NCBI GenBank assembly: GCA_009785425.1 | Contig: WQWI01000019.1 | Coordinates: 1-39,666 of the forward strand | Direction: 5' to 3' | Length of the DNA stretch: 39,666 nucleotides | Source: Bacteroidales bacterium | Lineage (GTDB): Bacteria; Bacteroidota; Bacteroidia; Bacteroidales; P3 | In this document: piece by piece, positions 16,423 through 25,398 of the stretch | How positions within the stretch are numbered: position 1 is the first letter of the stretch | How the letters are laid out: every line of letters starts with the position of its first letter | Program-made: the position numbers and the translations under genes | Notes under the pieces: generated by a model | Database searches by the model: none | The model's input: only the letters and a program-made list of their open reading frames with translations | What the model was told of the DNA's origin: nothing

Positions 16423-17511
16423 TTATCTCGTCAAATCAATAATATACCCCGTCGGACAGCAATATTTACACCAAAATTTCGGAACAAACAGCGATACCAA
16501 CAAGAAAACGCCTGCTATTACCATCGGAATCCACAAAAAAGTATCAAGCATAAACCCTGAAAAAGGTTCAAAATTTACGAAATCCAAAATAATTCCGGTA
16601 AATAACAACACGACTATCACGAGTAAGTACACCGGTCGTAAATTGACCAAAATACGGTATATTTTTTGTGGAATTTTGATATGTTTTTTGTTCAGTTTTC
16701 CAACCAATTCTTGTGCAGCACCATACGGACAAACATACGTGCAGTAAAAAGGTTTTTTCGTGATTAAAGGCAATGCGAAGGTCAATAGTACTATCAACGG
16801 AATAATCCAAGCCGCCCAGTTGATACCAAAAATAAGTAGATTAAATAAGCCTGAAACGGATAGGTATTGTCCTTGCCAAAATCCAAGTACGATGACCGAA
16901 AGTGCTAATAGGTACAAGCGAGCCGAGCTCATTTTTTTTGGAAAAAAGTAGCTAAGCAATGCAAACGCCAAAACAGCCAAAGTTGCTAATATTCTAAGAT
17001 AGAAAGCCAAACTTCTTCCCGGAATGACGATGGGATCGTCGCATATAATTTCACCAGCCTCTACACGTTGGAGTATATCGTCACGAAGTGTGTTGATTAC
17101 GGCAACAGCTGTCATGGTTGCACCGGATATCGCATCTACAGGATGAGCAACGGCTTCACACAACGTAAGCCCGTTCCACGAATCCATAAAGCCTGCGTTT
17201 TCTAAAAGCCTAAGCCATGCCGGAGATTCTAAGTTTGGTAAAAAGTTTACACTGATGATTTTTCCGTCTTCCGAAACGACGATTTTCAACGGCGTATCTC
17301 CTGCCCACCCGATGTGTTGGGGGTTTCTTGCTTCAAGTACTTTGGCTCCTTCGGGGACATATATTTCAGCAACAGCTACTCCCTGTTGATCTGCTTCTTG
17401 ATTTGCAGCCCAAGGCAAACGATCTTGAAGATGTGTCGCCCAAACACTAATAGCCACACCTAAAAGAACAAGTGTAACAATAGACCAGATTCTTTCTCGA
17501 TTTTTTTTCAT
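16423..17511 (-). CDS. FMN-binding and 4Fe-4S membrane protein, NosR/NapH-like
   Basis: A 362-residue inner membrane electron carrier. After a first helix (residues 9-25) comes an extracytoplasmic FMN_bind domain with the flavinylation motif SGATMT (residues 129-134), where FMN is expected to be linked covalently to a threonine. Several helices follow, then two cysteine motifs, CTYVCPYGAAQE and CKYCCPTG, typical of NapH/NosR 4Fe-4S domains. The protein stops soon after the second motif, so it is shorter than NosR, which I expect to be near 700 residues. It has its own promoter, 52 bases downstream of the NfnAB-like gene. Moving electrons across the membrane is likely; donor and acceptor are unknown. 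Confidence 0.82.
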   Translation of the reverse strand: MKKNRERIWSIVTLVLLGVAISVWATHLQDRLPWAANQEADQQGVAVAEIYVPEGAKVLEARNPQHIGWAGDTPLKIVVSEDGKIISVNFLPNLESPAWLRLLENAGFMDSWNGLTLCEAVAHPVDAISGATMTAVAVINTLRDDILQRVEAGEIICDDPIVIPGRSLAFYLRILATLAVLAFALLSYFFPKKMSSARLYLLALSVIVLGFWQGQYLSVSGLFNLLIFGINWAAWIIPLIVLLTFALPLITKKPFYCTYVCPYGAAQELVGKLNKKHIKIPQKIYRILVNLRPVYLLVIVVLLFTGIILDFVNFEPFSGFMLDTFLWIPMVIAGVFLLVSLFVPKFWCKYCCPTGYIIDLTR

Positions 17512-17531
17512 GTACCAGATAAATTTAATTG

Positions 17532-17539
17532 CAAAGATA
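17532..17539 (-). promoter_or_regulatory. Promoter box TATCTTTG for the FMN-binding protein gene
   Basis: Minus-strand TATCTTTG, 20 bases before the ATG at 17511. A longer start at 17625 would lie upstream of this box and inside nfnAB. Confidence 0.7.
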
Positions 17540-17563
17540 CGAAAAAAAATGCAAAGTAAGAAA

Positions 17564-19795
17564 TTATTTTTTTCGTAGATATTCGTCAATCCCTTTAGCA
17601 GCAGCACGCCCAGCTCCCATTGCAAGGATTACGGTTGCGGCACCTGTAACGATGTCACCCCCTGCGAAAACGCCTTTTCGAGACGTTTGTCCGGTAGCTT
17701 CATCGGCAACGATACACTTCCTTTTGTTAGTTTCCAAATCTTCTGTTGTACTTGCTATAAGCGGATTTGGCGATGTTCCAAGCGACATCACGACAGCATC
17801 GGCATCAATCACAAACTCCGAATTAGGAATTTCAACAGGACTTCGTCTGCCCGATTCATCAGGCTCTCCGAGTTCCATACGGATACATTTCAAACCTTTA
17901 ACCCAGCCGCTTTCGTCGCCCAAAATCTCAACAGGATTGGTCAAAACATTGAAAATAATACCTTCTTCATGAGCATGATGCACTTCTTCCACACGTGCAG
18001 GCATTTCGGCTTCTGTACGACGATATACGATATGTGTTTCGGCTCCCAAACGCTTTGCCACACGTGCTGCATCCATTGCCACATTTCCTCCACCGACAAT
18101 AGCTATCTTTTTTCCTACAAACACAGGCGTCGAAGCATTGGGTTCGTAGGCTTTCATAAGGTTTGCACGTGTCAGGATTTCATTTGCGGAAACGGCACCG
18201 TTCAAAGTTTCGCCGGGGATATTCATAAATTTAGGCAACCCTGCACCTGAGCCGATAAACACAGCCTCAAAACCTTCTCTATCCATCAAATCATCAATGG
18301 TTACAGTCTTACCAATAACGACATTGGTTTCGATTTTCACGCCTAATTTTTGGAGATTTTCAATTTCGTATTCTACAACTTTTTTAGGCAAACGAAACTC
18401 CGGAATGCCATAGATCAGAACACCTCCGGTCTCATGCAGAGCCTCGAAAATTGTAACATCGTAGCCCATTTTTGCCAAATCTCCTGAACAAGTCAATCCT
18501 GCTGGACCACTACCAATTACTGCGACCTTACGATGATTGGGTTCTGCTTTTTCAATAAACGATATTTGATTTTCTCGCGACCAATCGCCAACAAAGCGTT
18601 CTAATTTCCCAATGGCTACAGGCGTACCTTTTATGCCGAGAATACAGAGTTCTTCGCACTGTGTTTCCTGCGGACATACACGTCCGCACACAGCCGGCAA
18701 AGCCGAATCTTTGGCGACAATTCGTGCTGCCTCCTCAATATTTCCGTTTTTAACTTCTGCAATAAACGCAGGGATATCAATCGCAACAGGACAACCCGCA
18801 ACACATTTTGGTTTTTTGCAGAGCAAACAACGGTCTGCTTCACGAATGGCCTCTTCCAAATTATATCCAGGACTGACCTCTTTGAAGTTTGCAGAACAAG
18901 AATCGTACGGGCGGGATTCACCCGCCCCTTCGACCACTGGTGCCAATTTACATTTATGCTCCGGTGTATTTCTTGCAATTTCGAACGGTCTGTACATACT
19001 TAATCGACGAAGAACCTCATCGAAATCCACTTGATGTCCGTCAAATTCGGGACCATCAACACAAGCAAAACGTACTTTCCCGTCAATGGTAACACGACAC
19101 GCACCGCACATTCCCGTTCCGTCAACCATTAGTGTATTTAGACTTACAGTCGTTTTGATGCTATACTTTTTTGTCAGTTCAGACACGAATTTCATCATGA
19201 TTGCCGGACCGATAGCAACGACTTCGTCGTAATTTTTGCCTTGCTTCTCGACTAAATCTGCGATAACATCCGTAACTCTTCCGTGAAAACCCTCACTCCC
19301 ATCGTCTGTTGCAAGATATACATTCTTCGCAACTTTACGCATTTCATCGACCATAAAAAGCAGGTCTTTGGTTCGTGCACCGATAATCACATCAACAGGA
19401 ACACCTTGTTCGTGAAACCACTTTATCTGTGGATAAATTGGCGCAGTTCCAACGCCTCCTGCCACGAATAAAAACTTTTCTGTGGTAAGTTTTTCAATTG
19501 GCTCATGAATGAATTTTGCAGCTAATCCAAGCGGTCCTACAACTTCTGCCAAAAAATCACCGACATTAAGTTTCGACATTTTTTCGGTAGATTTTCCAAC
19601 GACTTGAAATACGATAGTTACCGTGCCTTTTTCCTTGTCGCAATCACAAATTGTAAGCGGGATTCGCTCGCCATCCTTCTCTGGGATAACAATCAAAAAT
19701 TGTCCGGGATTCGCCGACTCTGCAAGACGTTGGGCTTGCACGTCCATTAAATAAATTTGTTGAGCAAGTTGCTCTTTTTTGAGAATTTTATACAT
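17564..19795 (-). CDS. Fused NfnA-NfnB: ferredoxin-dependent NADPH transhydrogenase / GltD-like protein
   Basis: A 743-residue fusion. Residues 1-280 match the NfnA/PyrK-like subunit: FAD domain, FVAGGVGTAPIYPQ for NAD(H), and the 2Fe-2S site GTGMCGACRVTIDGKVRFACVDGPEFDG. Residues about 320-743 match NfnB/GltD: CLLCKKPKCVAGCP and CGRVCPQETQCEELC (4Fe-4S), GSGPAGLTCSGDLAKMGYDV (FAD) and GGGNVAMDAARVAKRLG with RRTEAEMPA (NADPH). Nfn enzymes couple NADH and reduced ferredoxin oxidation to NADP+ reduction by electron bifurcation. Databases often call it glutamate synthase small subunit, but no large subunit is adjacent. Residues about 288-297, in the linker between the halves, are encoded by a GC-rich palindrome. 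It starts 3 bases after the small outer membrane protein gene. Confidence 0.9.
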   Translation of the reverse strand: MYKILKKEQLAQQIYLMDVQAQRLAESANPGQFLIVIPEKDGERIPLTICDCDKEKGTVTIVFQVVGKSTEKMSKLNVGDFLAEVVGPLGLAAKFIHEPIEKLTTEKFLFVAGGVGTAPIYPQIKWFHEQGVPVDVIIGARTKDLLFMVDEMRKVAKNVYLATDDGSEGFHGRVTDVIADLVEKQGKNYDEVVAIGPAIMMKFVSELTKKYSIKTTVSLNTLMVDGTGMCGACRVTIDGKVRFACVDGPEFDGHQVDFDEVLRRLSMYRPFEIARNTPEHKCKLAPVVEGAGESRPYDSCSANFKEVSPGYNLEEAIREADRCLLCKKPKCVAGCPVAIDIPAFIAEVKNGNIEEAARIVAKDSALPAVCGRVCPQETQCEELCILGIKGTPVAIGKLERFVGDWSRENQISFIEKAEPNHRKVAVIGSGPAGLTCSGDLAKMGYDVTIFEALHETGGVLIYGIPEFRLPKKVVEYEIENLQKLGVKIETNVVIGKTVTIDDLMDREGFEAVFIGSGAGLPKFMNIPGETLNGAVSANEILTRANLMKAYEPNASTPVFVGKKIAIVGGGNVAMDAARVAKRLGAETHIVYRRTEAEMPARVEEVHHAHEEGIIFNVLTNPVEILGDESGWVKGLKCIRMELGEPDESGRRSPVEIPNSEFVIDADAVVMSLGTSPNPLIASTTEDLETNKRKCIVADEATGQTSRKGVFAGGDIVTGAATVILAMGAGRAAAKGIDEYLRKK
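18906..18930. repeat. GC-rich palindrome in the linker of nfnAB
   Basis: gggcggg (18909-18915) and cccgccc (18921-18927) form a perfect 7-bp stem with a 5-base loop. Read in the gene's direction it is ggggcgggtgaatcccgccc, sharing the core ggggcggg with the repeat in hydE. It encodes EGAGESRP in the inter-domain linker. It is shorter and less certain as an insertion than the aroE and hydE cases. Confidence 0.6.
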
Positions 19796-19798
19796 AAA

Positions 19799-20317
19799 TT
19801 AAAATCGTCTTCCAATTGAGATCCCAGCACGTGGGAAGGCATTCTGATGATCACTACCAAATAACCGTCCTCCACCTGCAAAAACATCAAGTACAATTCC
19901 TGTTCGTGGAATATACCACTTCCAGCCCAATGCAATACCTACACCAAAGGCTGCATCGTACGATCGTCTCGACACACCCGCACTCCAAGTATAGTGCCTT
20001 ATCCAATTTAACCCTAAATTTCCTTCAAGAAAAAAACCGGATATAGGTTGTTGACCAAAATAAAGGCGATAGAAGCCTAATAGTTGACCTTCAAGTCCTC
20101 TACTACTGCTACGATGATGATTTAAATTTGAAAAACTATAGAACCCGCTCGCACCGACCGAGCTAAAATCATTAAGCAGGCGCTCGTAGCCTACTTTTAA
20201 ACTTCCAGCAAGAAGGTGAGCAAGACATATTTTCAATTCATTTCTCCGCTCTAAACTCTGCGCACTCGCCTGCCAATTCAAGGCAAACAACGACACAATT
20301 ACCAAGATTTTTTTCAT
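19799..20317 (-). CDS. Small outer membrane beta-barrel-like protein, unknown
   Basis: A 172-residue secreted protein with a signal peptide (MKKILVIVSLFALNWQASAQ). Short amphipathic strands follow, with many Gly/aromatic pairs (GASGFYSFSNL, LGFYRLYFGQQPISGFFLEGNLGLNWI, AFGVGIALGWKWYIP), ending GISIGRRF. This looks like an eight-stranded barrel similar to DUF3575-type proteins, but family membership is uncertain. It has its own promoter and is followed 3 bases later by nfnAB, so the two are probably cotranscribed although no functional link is evident. Confidence 0.7.
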   Translation of the reverse strand: MKKILVIVSLFALNWQASAQSLERRNELKICLAHLLAGSLKVGYERLLNDFSSVGASGFYSFSNLNHHRSSSRGLEGQLLGFYRLYFGQQPISGFFLEGNLGLNWIRHYTWSAGVSRRSYDAAFGVGIALGWKWYIPRTGIVLDVFAGGGRLFGSDHQNAFPRAGISIGRRF

Positions 20318-20348
20318 GGCTTTTTGATTTTTGGGATAAAATATTTTA

Positions 20349-20356
20349 CAAAGTTA
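20349..20356 (-). promoter_or_regulatory. Promoter box TAACTTTG for the barrel-nfnAB operon
   Basis: Minus-strand TAACTTTG, 31 bases before the ATG at 20317. It is divergent from the mce promoter. Confidence 0.7.
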
Positions 20357-20440
20357 CTGCTTTTTTCTCAGATTTGCAAATATTTTCGGCTTTCACAAAA
20401 TAAAAATTGCAAAACACTTGACTTTTTCCAAAATTTATTG

Positions 20441-20448
20441 TAACTTTG
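20441..20448 (+). promoter_or_regulatory. Promoter box TAACTTTG for the mce-mmd operon
   Basis: TAACTTTG is preceded by a TTG at a spacing of about 20 bases, fitting the -33/-7 layout. The leader to the mce ATG is about 50 nt. Confidence 0.7.
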
Positions 20449-20503
20449 CGGAGCGTTTTTGTAAATTCGCATTTTTTGGCATGAAAATTAAATTCAAAAT
20501 ACT

Positions 20504-20905
20504 ATGAAACCTACTCATGTAGAACACATTGGGATTGCTGTTGCCAATCTTGATGAAGCTATCAAGTACTACGAAGGTGTGCTTGGTTTGGAATGTTATG
20601 CAATTGAAGAAGTCGCTGAACAAAAAGTGAAAGTTGCATTTTTCCAAGTTGGCGACACAAAAATCGAACTTCTGGAAACGACCGATCCGGAAGGTCCTGT
20701 CGGAAAATTTGTTGAGAAAAAAGGTCCTGGCGTTCATCATATCGCATTCGCCGTTGGATGTACGGATACTGCGTTGAAAGCCGCTGAGGATAAAGGAGTC
20801 TCACTTATCGACAAAACACATCGCATCGGTGCGGAAAGTTTGAAAATCGGCTTTTTGCATCCGAAATCAACATTTGGTGTATTAACAGAATTTTGTAGCA
20901 AATAA
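20504..20905 (+). CDS. mce: Methylmalonyl-CoA epimerase
   Basis: Interconverts (S)- and (R)-methylmalonyl-CoA, linking methylmalonyl-CoA mutase to the decarboxylase encoded downstream. It is a 133-residue vicinal-oxygen-chelate protein with two beta-alpha-beta-beta-beta modules. Metal ligands are visible in THVEHIGIAV (His), KIELLE (Glu), GVHHIAFAV (His) and FGVLTEF (Glu). The start MKPTHVEHIG is the standard N-terminus. It is the first gene of a five-gene plus-strand operon, with mmdA beginning 18 bases after it. Confidence 0.95.
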   Translation: MKPTHVEHIGIAVANLDEAIKYYEGVLGLECYAIEEVAEQKVKVAFFQVGDTKIELLETTDPEGPVGKFVEKKGPGVHHIAFAVGCTDTALKAAEDKGVSLIDKTHRIGAESLKIGFLHPKSTFGVLTEFCSK

Positions 20906-20923
20906 TCAAAACCATTATATAGT

Positions 20924-22486
20924 ATGACAACATTTGAAGATAAAATTAAACTTTTGCTCGAGAAACGGGTAGAAGCAAGGCTCGGTGGTGGACAAGCTCG
21001 CATCGATGCTCAACACGCAAAAGGTAAACTTACTGCTCGCGAACGTATTGATCTCCTTTTGGACGAAGGATCGTTTGAAGAATTCGACATGTTTGTAGAA
21101 CATCGTTGCACCGATTTCGACATGCAAAAACAAACGTTTTTGTCTGACGGCGTTGTGACAGGTTATGGTACGATTGACGGACGTTTGGTCTATGTATTTT
21201 CTCAGGATTTTACCGTTTTTGGCGGCTCACTTTCCGAAACTTTTGCAAAAAAAATCTGCAAAGTGATGGATATGGCGATGAAAGCCGGTGCTCCTTTGAT
21301 TGGTATCAACGACTCGGGTGGTGCTCGTATTCAAGAGGGTGTTCAAAGTTTGGCGGGTTATGCCGAAATTTTCCAACGTAATATCATGGCTTCCGGTGTT
21401 ATTCCTCAGATTTCTGCAATCTTTGGACCTTGTGCCGGAGGTGCGGTATATTCACCTGCTTTGACCGATTTCATCATGATGTCGAGGCAAAATAGTTATA
21501 TGTTTGTAACAGGTCCGAAAGTTGTAAAAACTGTAACAAACGAAGAAGTAACCGACGAACAACTGGGTGGTGCAATGGTTCATGCGTCCAAATCCGGTGT
21601 TACGCATTTCGTTTGCGAAACCGAGCACGAAGGACTTGCTATGATTCGCAAACTCCTCTCCTATCTACCTCAAAATAATTTAGAAGAAGTTGCATCTGTC
21701 GTTTGTACCGATCCTATTGATCGTTTGGAAGATTCGCTAAACTCAATTATTCCTGACAATCCGAACAAACCTTACGATGTAAAAGAAGTAATTGCTGCAA
21801 TTGTAGATAATGGCGAATTTATGGAGGTTCACCGTTATTTTGCACAAAATTTAGTTGTTGGATTTGCTCGTTTCAACGGGACATCTGTAGGTATCGTAGC
21901 CAATCAACCGGCTGTTTTTGCAGGTGTTTTGGATATTAATGCTTCTCGAAAAGGTGCTCGTTTTGTGCGTTTCTGTGATGCATTCAACATTCCTATTGTG
22001 ACACTTGTCGATGTTCCCGGTTTCTTGCCCGGAACTACGCAGGAGTATGGTGGTATCATCGTTCATGGTGCAAAATTCTTGTTTGCTTATGGCGAAGCAA
22101 CTGTTCAAAAGATCACGGTTACACTTCGTAAATCGTACGGAGGTGCACATTGCGTAATGAGCAGTAAGCAACTCCGTGGCGACATCAACTATGCTTGGCC
22201 ATCGGCAGAAATCGCTGTAATGGGTGCGAGTGGTGCAATTGAGGTACTTTATGCTCGCCAAGCGAAAGCTATTGAAGATCCGGAAGAGCGTGCAAAATTC
22301 ATTGCTGACAAAGTGAAGGAGTATGAAGATAAGTTTGCAAATCCTTACAATGCTGCAAAATACGGATTTATTGACAATGTCATCGAACCGCGTAATACAC
22401 GTTTCCGCATTATTCGTGCCTTGCAATCATTGGCAACGAAAAAAGACACTAATCCGCTGAAAAAGCACGATAATATCCCACTTTAA
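20924..22486 (+). CDS. mmdA: Methylmalonyl-CoA decarboxylase alpha subunit (carboxyltransferase)
   Basis: A 520-residue carboxyltransferase of the PccB/MmdA family, moving the carboxyl group from methylmalonyl-CoA to the biotin carrier. Both crotonase-like halves are complete. The N-half has [38 protein letters not shown] and [17 protein letters not shown]. The C-half has [31 protein letters not shown] and [19 protein letters not shown]. The downstream biotin, OadG-like and OadB-like genes make decarboxylase rather than propionyl-CoA carboxylase the right reading, because no biotin carboxylase is present. Confidence 0.94.
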   Translation: MTTFEDKIKLLLEKRVEARLGGGQARIDAQHAKGKLTARERIDLLLDEGSFEEFDMFVEHRCTDFDMQKQTFLSDGVVTGYGTIDGRLVYVFSQDFTVFGGSLSETFAKKICKVMDMAMKAGAPLIGINDSGGARIQEGVQSLAGYAEIFQRNIMASGVIPQISAIFGPCAGGAVYSPALTDFIMMSRQNSYMFVTGPKVVKTVTNEEVTDEQLGGAMVHASKSGVTHFVCETEHEGLAMIRKLLSYLPQNNLEEVASVVCTDPIDRLEDSLNSIIPDNPNKPYDVKEVIAAIVDNGEFMEVHRYFAQNLVVGFARFNGTSVGIVANQPAVFAGVLDINASRKGARFVRFCDAFNIPIVTLVDVPGFLPGTTQEYGGIIVHGAKFLFAYGEATVQKITVTLRKSYGGAHCVMSSKQLRGDINYAWPSAEIAVMGASGAIEVLYARQAKAIEDPEERAKFIADKVKEYEDKFANPYNAAKYGFIDNVIEPRNTRFRIIRALQSLATKKDTNPLKKHDNIPL

Positions 22487-22498
22487 ACACACAGAAAC

Positions 22499-22825
22499 AT
22501 GGAAACATACGTAAACGAACCGACCGGTGCAGGAATGATACTCCTCTTGTCGTTGACAGGAGTTGTAATCCTGTATCTTTTATTCAGACGGTATAGAAGC
22601 AAATTGCCTAATGCCAAACGTGATGAAGCTCCCGCCATTCCTCGCAATGTGATGGCTGCTACAGAGGAACTTGCTGCGATTGCCGCAGTAATTCACTTGT
22701 ATCAAGGTGAACTACGTGACGAAGAGAATACCATTATGACGATCAACAAAATCGCACGAGCTTATTCGCCGTGGAGTTCTAAAATTCATTTTCAAAATCA
22801 ATACTTTAATTTACGCAGACGCTAA
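22499..22825 (+). CDS. mmdD: OadG-like small membrane subunit of methylmalonyl-CoA decarboxylase
   Basis: A 108-residue protein with one membrane helix (residues about 12-29, GMILLLSLTGVVILYLLF), a basic stretch RRYRSK and a cytoplasmic tail. The length, topology and position between the alpha and biotin subunits fit the OadG/MmdD delta subunit, which holds the complex together. The sequence family is poorly conserved, so context carries most of the weight. It starts 12 bases after mmdA. Confidence 0.85.
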   Translation: METYVNEPTGAGMILLLSLTGVVILYLLFRRYRSKLPNAKRDEAPAIPRNVMAATEELAAIAAVIHLYQGELRDEENTIMTINKIARAYSPWSSKIHFQNQYFNLRRR

Positions 22826-22924
22826 TACACAGAATCATGAACCCCGCACGTACAAAACTACATACAATGTAACGAACAAACACTTGTGGGCTCCATGCAA
22901 CCTTAATTTAAAAAATTTATTCGC

Positions 22925-23362
22925 ATGAAAAAATACAAATTCACGATCAATGCTATACCTTACGAGGCTAAAATTCTCAAAGTTGAGGGTGATGTTATCT
23001 CGCTAACATTGAATGGATCATCGTATGATGTTACTATTGACAGAGGTGAAAAGCAACAAATCCAGTCACCGGTATCAGTTGCGACACCTGCTCCTGCACC
23101 TGTCGTTGCTGCGGCAAGTGCAAATCCGCAACCTGCTTCCGCAGGTACGGCCGGGGACATTAAATCCCCACTTCCGGGTACAATTACCGAAATTCTCTGC
23201 AACGTTGGCGATGCCATTTCCGTTGGTCAAAAAGTGCTAACACTTGAAGCCATGAAAATGGAAAATAACATCGAATCCGACAAAGCAGGAACAGTTAAAG
23301 AAATCAAAGTCAGCAAAGGTGCTTCCGTAATGGAGGGCGATGTGTTGATTGTTATCGGATAA
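22925..23362 (+). CDS. mmdC: Biotin carrier subunit of methylmalonyl-CoA decarboxylase
   Basis: A 145-residue biotinyl protein. The N-terminal residues 1-48 form a small OadA-like domain, residues about 50-78 are a flexible Ala/Pro linker, and the C-terminal lipoyl-type barrel runs from GDIKSPLPGTI to the end. The biotinylation motif EAMKMEN places the modified lysine at residue 111. It carries CO2 from MmdA to the membrane subunit MmdB. A gap of 99 bases separates it from mmdD, the longest in this operon, containing only an 11-codon open frame (22837-22872). Confidence 0.95.
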   Translation: MKKYKFTINAIPYEAKILKVEGDVISLTLNGSSYDVTIDRGEKQQIQSPVSVATPAPAPVVAAASANPQPASAGTAGDIKSPLPGTITEILCNVGDAISVGQKVLTLEAMKMENNIESDKAGTVKEIKVSKGASVMEGDVLIVIG

Positions 23363-23378
23363 TAATATAAAACTAACC

Positions 23379-24623
23379 ATGACAGATTTCTTGAACAGTA
23401 GCATTTTCCTGAGCAGTGGATACAGCTTGGGGCTCGTGGAAATTACAGTGCCTCAAGTCATAATGCTGGTAATCGGCTTATTTTTTGCCTATCTTGCTAT
23501 CGCAAAAAAGTATGAACCGTTGTTGCTTCTGCCGTTGGCTTTTGGAATCATAATCGCCAATGTACCGGGAGCAGGGCTTTCGGCTTACGATTATTTTGTG
23601 TCGGCTGACCCGGTACTGGTTGACCCGGAAACAGGTTTACCTCTTCTTGTGCAACGACCGGGACTACTAAATTTTTTGTATAGTGGCATATTGTTTGTGA
23701 TTTTCCCACCATTGATTTTTCTTTGCATTGGTACGATGACCGATTTTGGTCCATTAATCGCAAATCCGCGAACTGCATTGATTGGATTGGGCGGACAGCT
23801 CGGAATTTTTATTGCATTTTTCGGATCACTCTTTTTGTTAGGAGGAGGATCGTGGCTAACATCCATTATCCCAGGATTTGACGGCTTCTCTGCTGCACAA
23901 GCAGCATCTATTGCGATTATCGGAAGTTCCGATGGACCAACAGCGATTTTTGCAGCAAGTAGAATGGCACCGGAAATCTTATCTACAGTAGCAATTGCGG
24001 CGTTCTCGTACATGGCGCTTGTTCCATTTATTCAACCGCCGATTATGAGATGGCTTACTACAGACAAAGAGCGACAAGTTATTATGCCTGCACCAAAAAA
24101 TATATCGCAAAGGAAAAAAATTCTTTTCCCGGTTTTGATGACGCTTGTTGTTTTGTTGTTCGTTCCTGCCGCAGGAGCGTTAGTTGGAATGTTTATGCTT
24201 GGTAATTTAATTCGCGAAAGTGGTGTTGCCGGACGATATATTGACACTCTTCAAAATGCTTTTTTGAATATCTTGACCTTGTTGGTGGCTCTCTCTATCG
24301 GAGCTTCTGCGACGGCAGACCGTTTTTTGACAACCACGACTATAATTGTTGTTGTTCTTGGATTGATCGCCTTTGCTTTTGGAACAATCGGAGGAGTTTT
24401 GATTGCAAAATTGCTCTATAAAACTTCGGGTGGAAAAATAAACCCACTCATTGGCAACTCGGGTGTTTCTGCAATGCCGATGGCTGCACGTATCTCTCAA
24501 AAGGTCGGACAACAATACAATCCGCAGAATCATTTATTGATGCATGCCATGGGACCAATCGTTTCCAGTACGATTCTTTCAGCTATTGTTGCAGGTATTT
24601 TTATCGCGTTCTTAGCAGGTTAA
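23379..24623 (+). CDS. mmdB: Na+-translocating methylmalonyl-CoA decarboxylase beta subunit
   Basis: A 414-residue OadB/MmdB family inner membrane protein with about ten helices. It decarboxylates carboxybiotin and exports Na+. Conserved blocks include GSSDGPTAIFAASRMAPE (the ion-pathway Asp region), GVAGRYIDTLQNAFLNILTLLVALSIGASA and NPLIGNSGVSAMPMAARISQ, ending HAMGPIVSSTILSAIVAG. The start at 23379 follows the mmdC stop by 16 bases; an upstream in-frame codon at 23349 would overlap mmdC and is less likely. It ends just before a strong bidirectional terminator. Confidence 0.95.
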   Translation: MTDFLNSSIFLSSGYSLGLVEITVPQVIMLVIGLFFAYLAIAKKYEPLLLLPLAFGIIIANVPGAGLSAYDYFVSADPVLVDPETGLPLLVQRPGLLNFLYSGILFVIFPPLIFLCIGTMTDFGPLIANPRTALIGLGGQLGIFIAFFGSLFLLGGGSWLTSIIPGFDGFSAAQAASIAIIGSSDGPTAIFAASRMAPEILSTVAIAAFSYMALVPFIQPPIMRWLTTDKERQVIMPAPKNISQRKKILFPVLMTLVVLLFVPAAGALVGMFMLGNLIRESGVAGRYIDTLQNAFLNILTLLVALSIGASATADRFLTTTTIIVVVLGLIAFAFGTIGGVLIAKLLYKTSGGKINPLIGNSGVSAMPMAARISQKVGQQYNPQNHLLMHAMGPIVSSTILSAIVAGIFIAFLAG

Positions 24624-24632
24624 TCGCAAAAA

Positions 24633-24679
24633 AAAAACTGAGGTATATTACCCCACCCGGCTAATATACCTCAGTTTTT
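24633..24679. terminator. Bidirectional terminator shared by mmdB and crp
   Basis: Perfect 18-base arms (24633-24650 and 24662-24679) flank an 11-base loop, with A and T runs on the two sides, so it can work on either strand. The right side overlaps the end of the Crp-like gene: its last codons (KLRYISRVG) and stop lie inside the hairpin. Confidence 0.85.
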
Positions 24680-25349
24680 CTATATCCGTGATTTCGAAGT
24701 TCTTTCCGGAAAACGAAACGATTTCTTCTTGTTGCCACTTCGAAAGCGTCATGATGATATTTTCTACTGAACAACAGGCAAATTCGGCAATTTCTTTTCT
24801 GGTCAGTGAAAGTTTGAATGACGTTCCCGAGTAAATTTCTTCCGACAAGTAGATAAAAACATCGGCAATTCTTGCTTCTTTTTGCTTGTTGGCAACGCTA
24901 ATGAAATTAAGAACAGATTTCTTGAACATCTCTGAAGCTATTTGGAATACTGCAACAGAGTAATTTCCGTTGTTTTTAAACAACTCATACAACACGCTGG
25001 CTTCAATCAAAAAAACTTCGCAGTCTTCAACTGCAACGATAGAAAACAAATTGTTGTCTTTATAAAACAAGCTTGCTCCACCCAAAATTTTCGGTGCAGA
25101 AACCAGTGTTAAAATCGTATTTTTCCCGCTTTCAGGTGATTGAAAATTAAATTTAACAATACCATTTTGCAAATAGGCAATGTGCGTAGGTGCTCCACCT
25201 TGTTTCAAAATTGTTTCACCTTTTTTGAAGTTCAAAAAAACAGATGCTTTTTCTATTTTCCTAAACTCATCGTCTGAAATGAACAGCGTTGAGATTTTTC
25301 GAAAACCGCTGAAATTATCCTTACTGTTTTTTGTGTCGAGGAAGTTCAT
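24648..25349 (-). CDS. Crp/Fnr-family transcription regulator
   Basis: A 233-residue protein. The cyclic-nucleotide-binding-like barrel spans about residues 25-140 (FLNFKKGETILKQGGAPTHIAYLQNGIVKFNF, LGGASLFYKDNNLFSIVAVEDCEVFLI). A dimer helix follows, then a winged helix with SLTRKEIAEFACCSVENIIMTLSKWQQEEIVSFSGKNFEI. No N-terminal Fe-S cysteine cluster is seen, so it is not a classic oxygen-sensing Fnr. It lies 49 bases after hydC with no promoter box seen between, so it is probably the last gene of the hydBAC operon and may control it or related fermentation genes. The signal is unknown. Confidence 0.88.
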   Translation of the reverse strand: MNFLDTKNSKDNFSGFRKISTLFISDDEFRKIEKASVFLNFKKGETILKQGGAPTHIAYLQNGIVKFNFQSPESGKNTILTLVSAPKILGGASLFYKDNNLFSIVAVEDCEVFLIEASVLYELFKNNGNYSVAVFQIASEMFKKSVLNFISVANKQKEARIADVFIYLSEEIYSGTSFKLSLTRKEIAEFACCSVENIIMTLSKWQQEEIVSFSGKNFEITDIEKLRYISRVG

Positions 25350-25398
25350 AATTCTTTTTTTTGTGAAAATTGTGGGTGGAGCGTGCCTTACTTACCTG

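Noticed and set aside
17564-19795. Reading the NfnAB fusion as glutamate synthase small subunit
   Set aside because: The NfnA half with a 2Fe-2S site is fused to it and no glutamate synthase large subunit is near, so a transhydrogenase is more likely.
20924-22486. Calling mmdA propionyl-CoA carboxylase beta subunit
   Set aside because: No biotin carboxylase gene is in the operon, while the OadB-like and OadG-like subunits are.
22837-22872. 11-codon frame between mmdD and mmdC
   Set aside because: Too short and without a matching ribosome or regulatory pattern; likely chance in a 99-base gap.
24648-25349. Classic oxygen-sensing Fnr
   Set aside because: The N-terminal cysteine cluster is missing; the cysteines seen are in the barrel and the DNA-binding helix.
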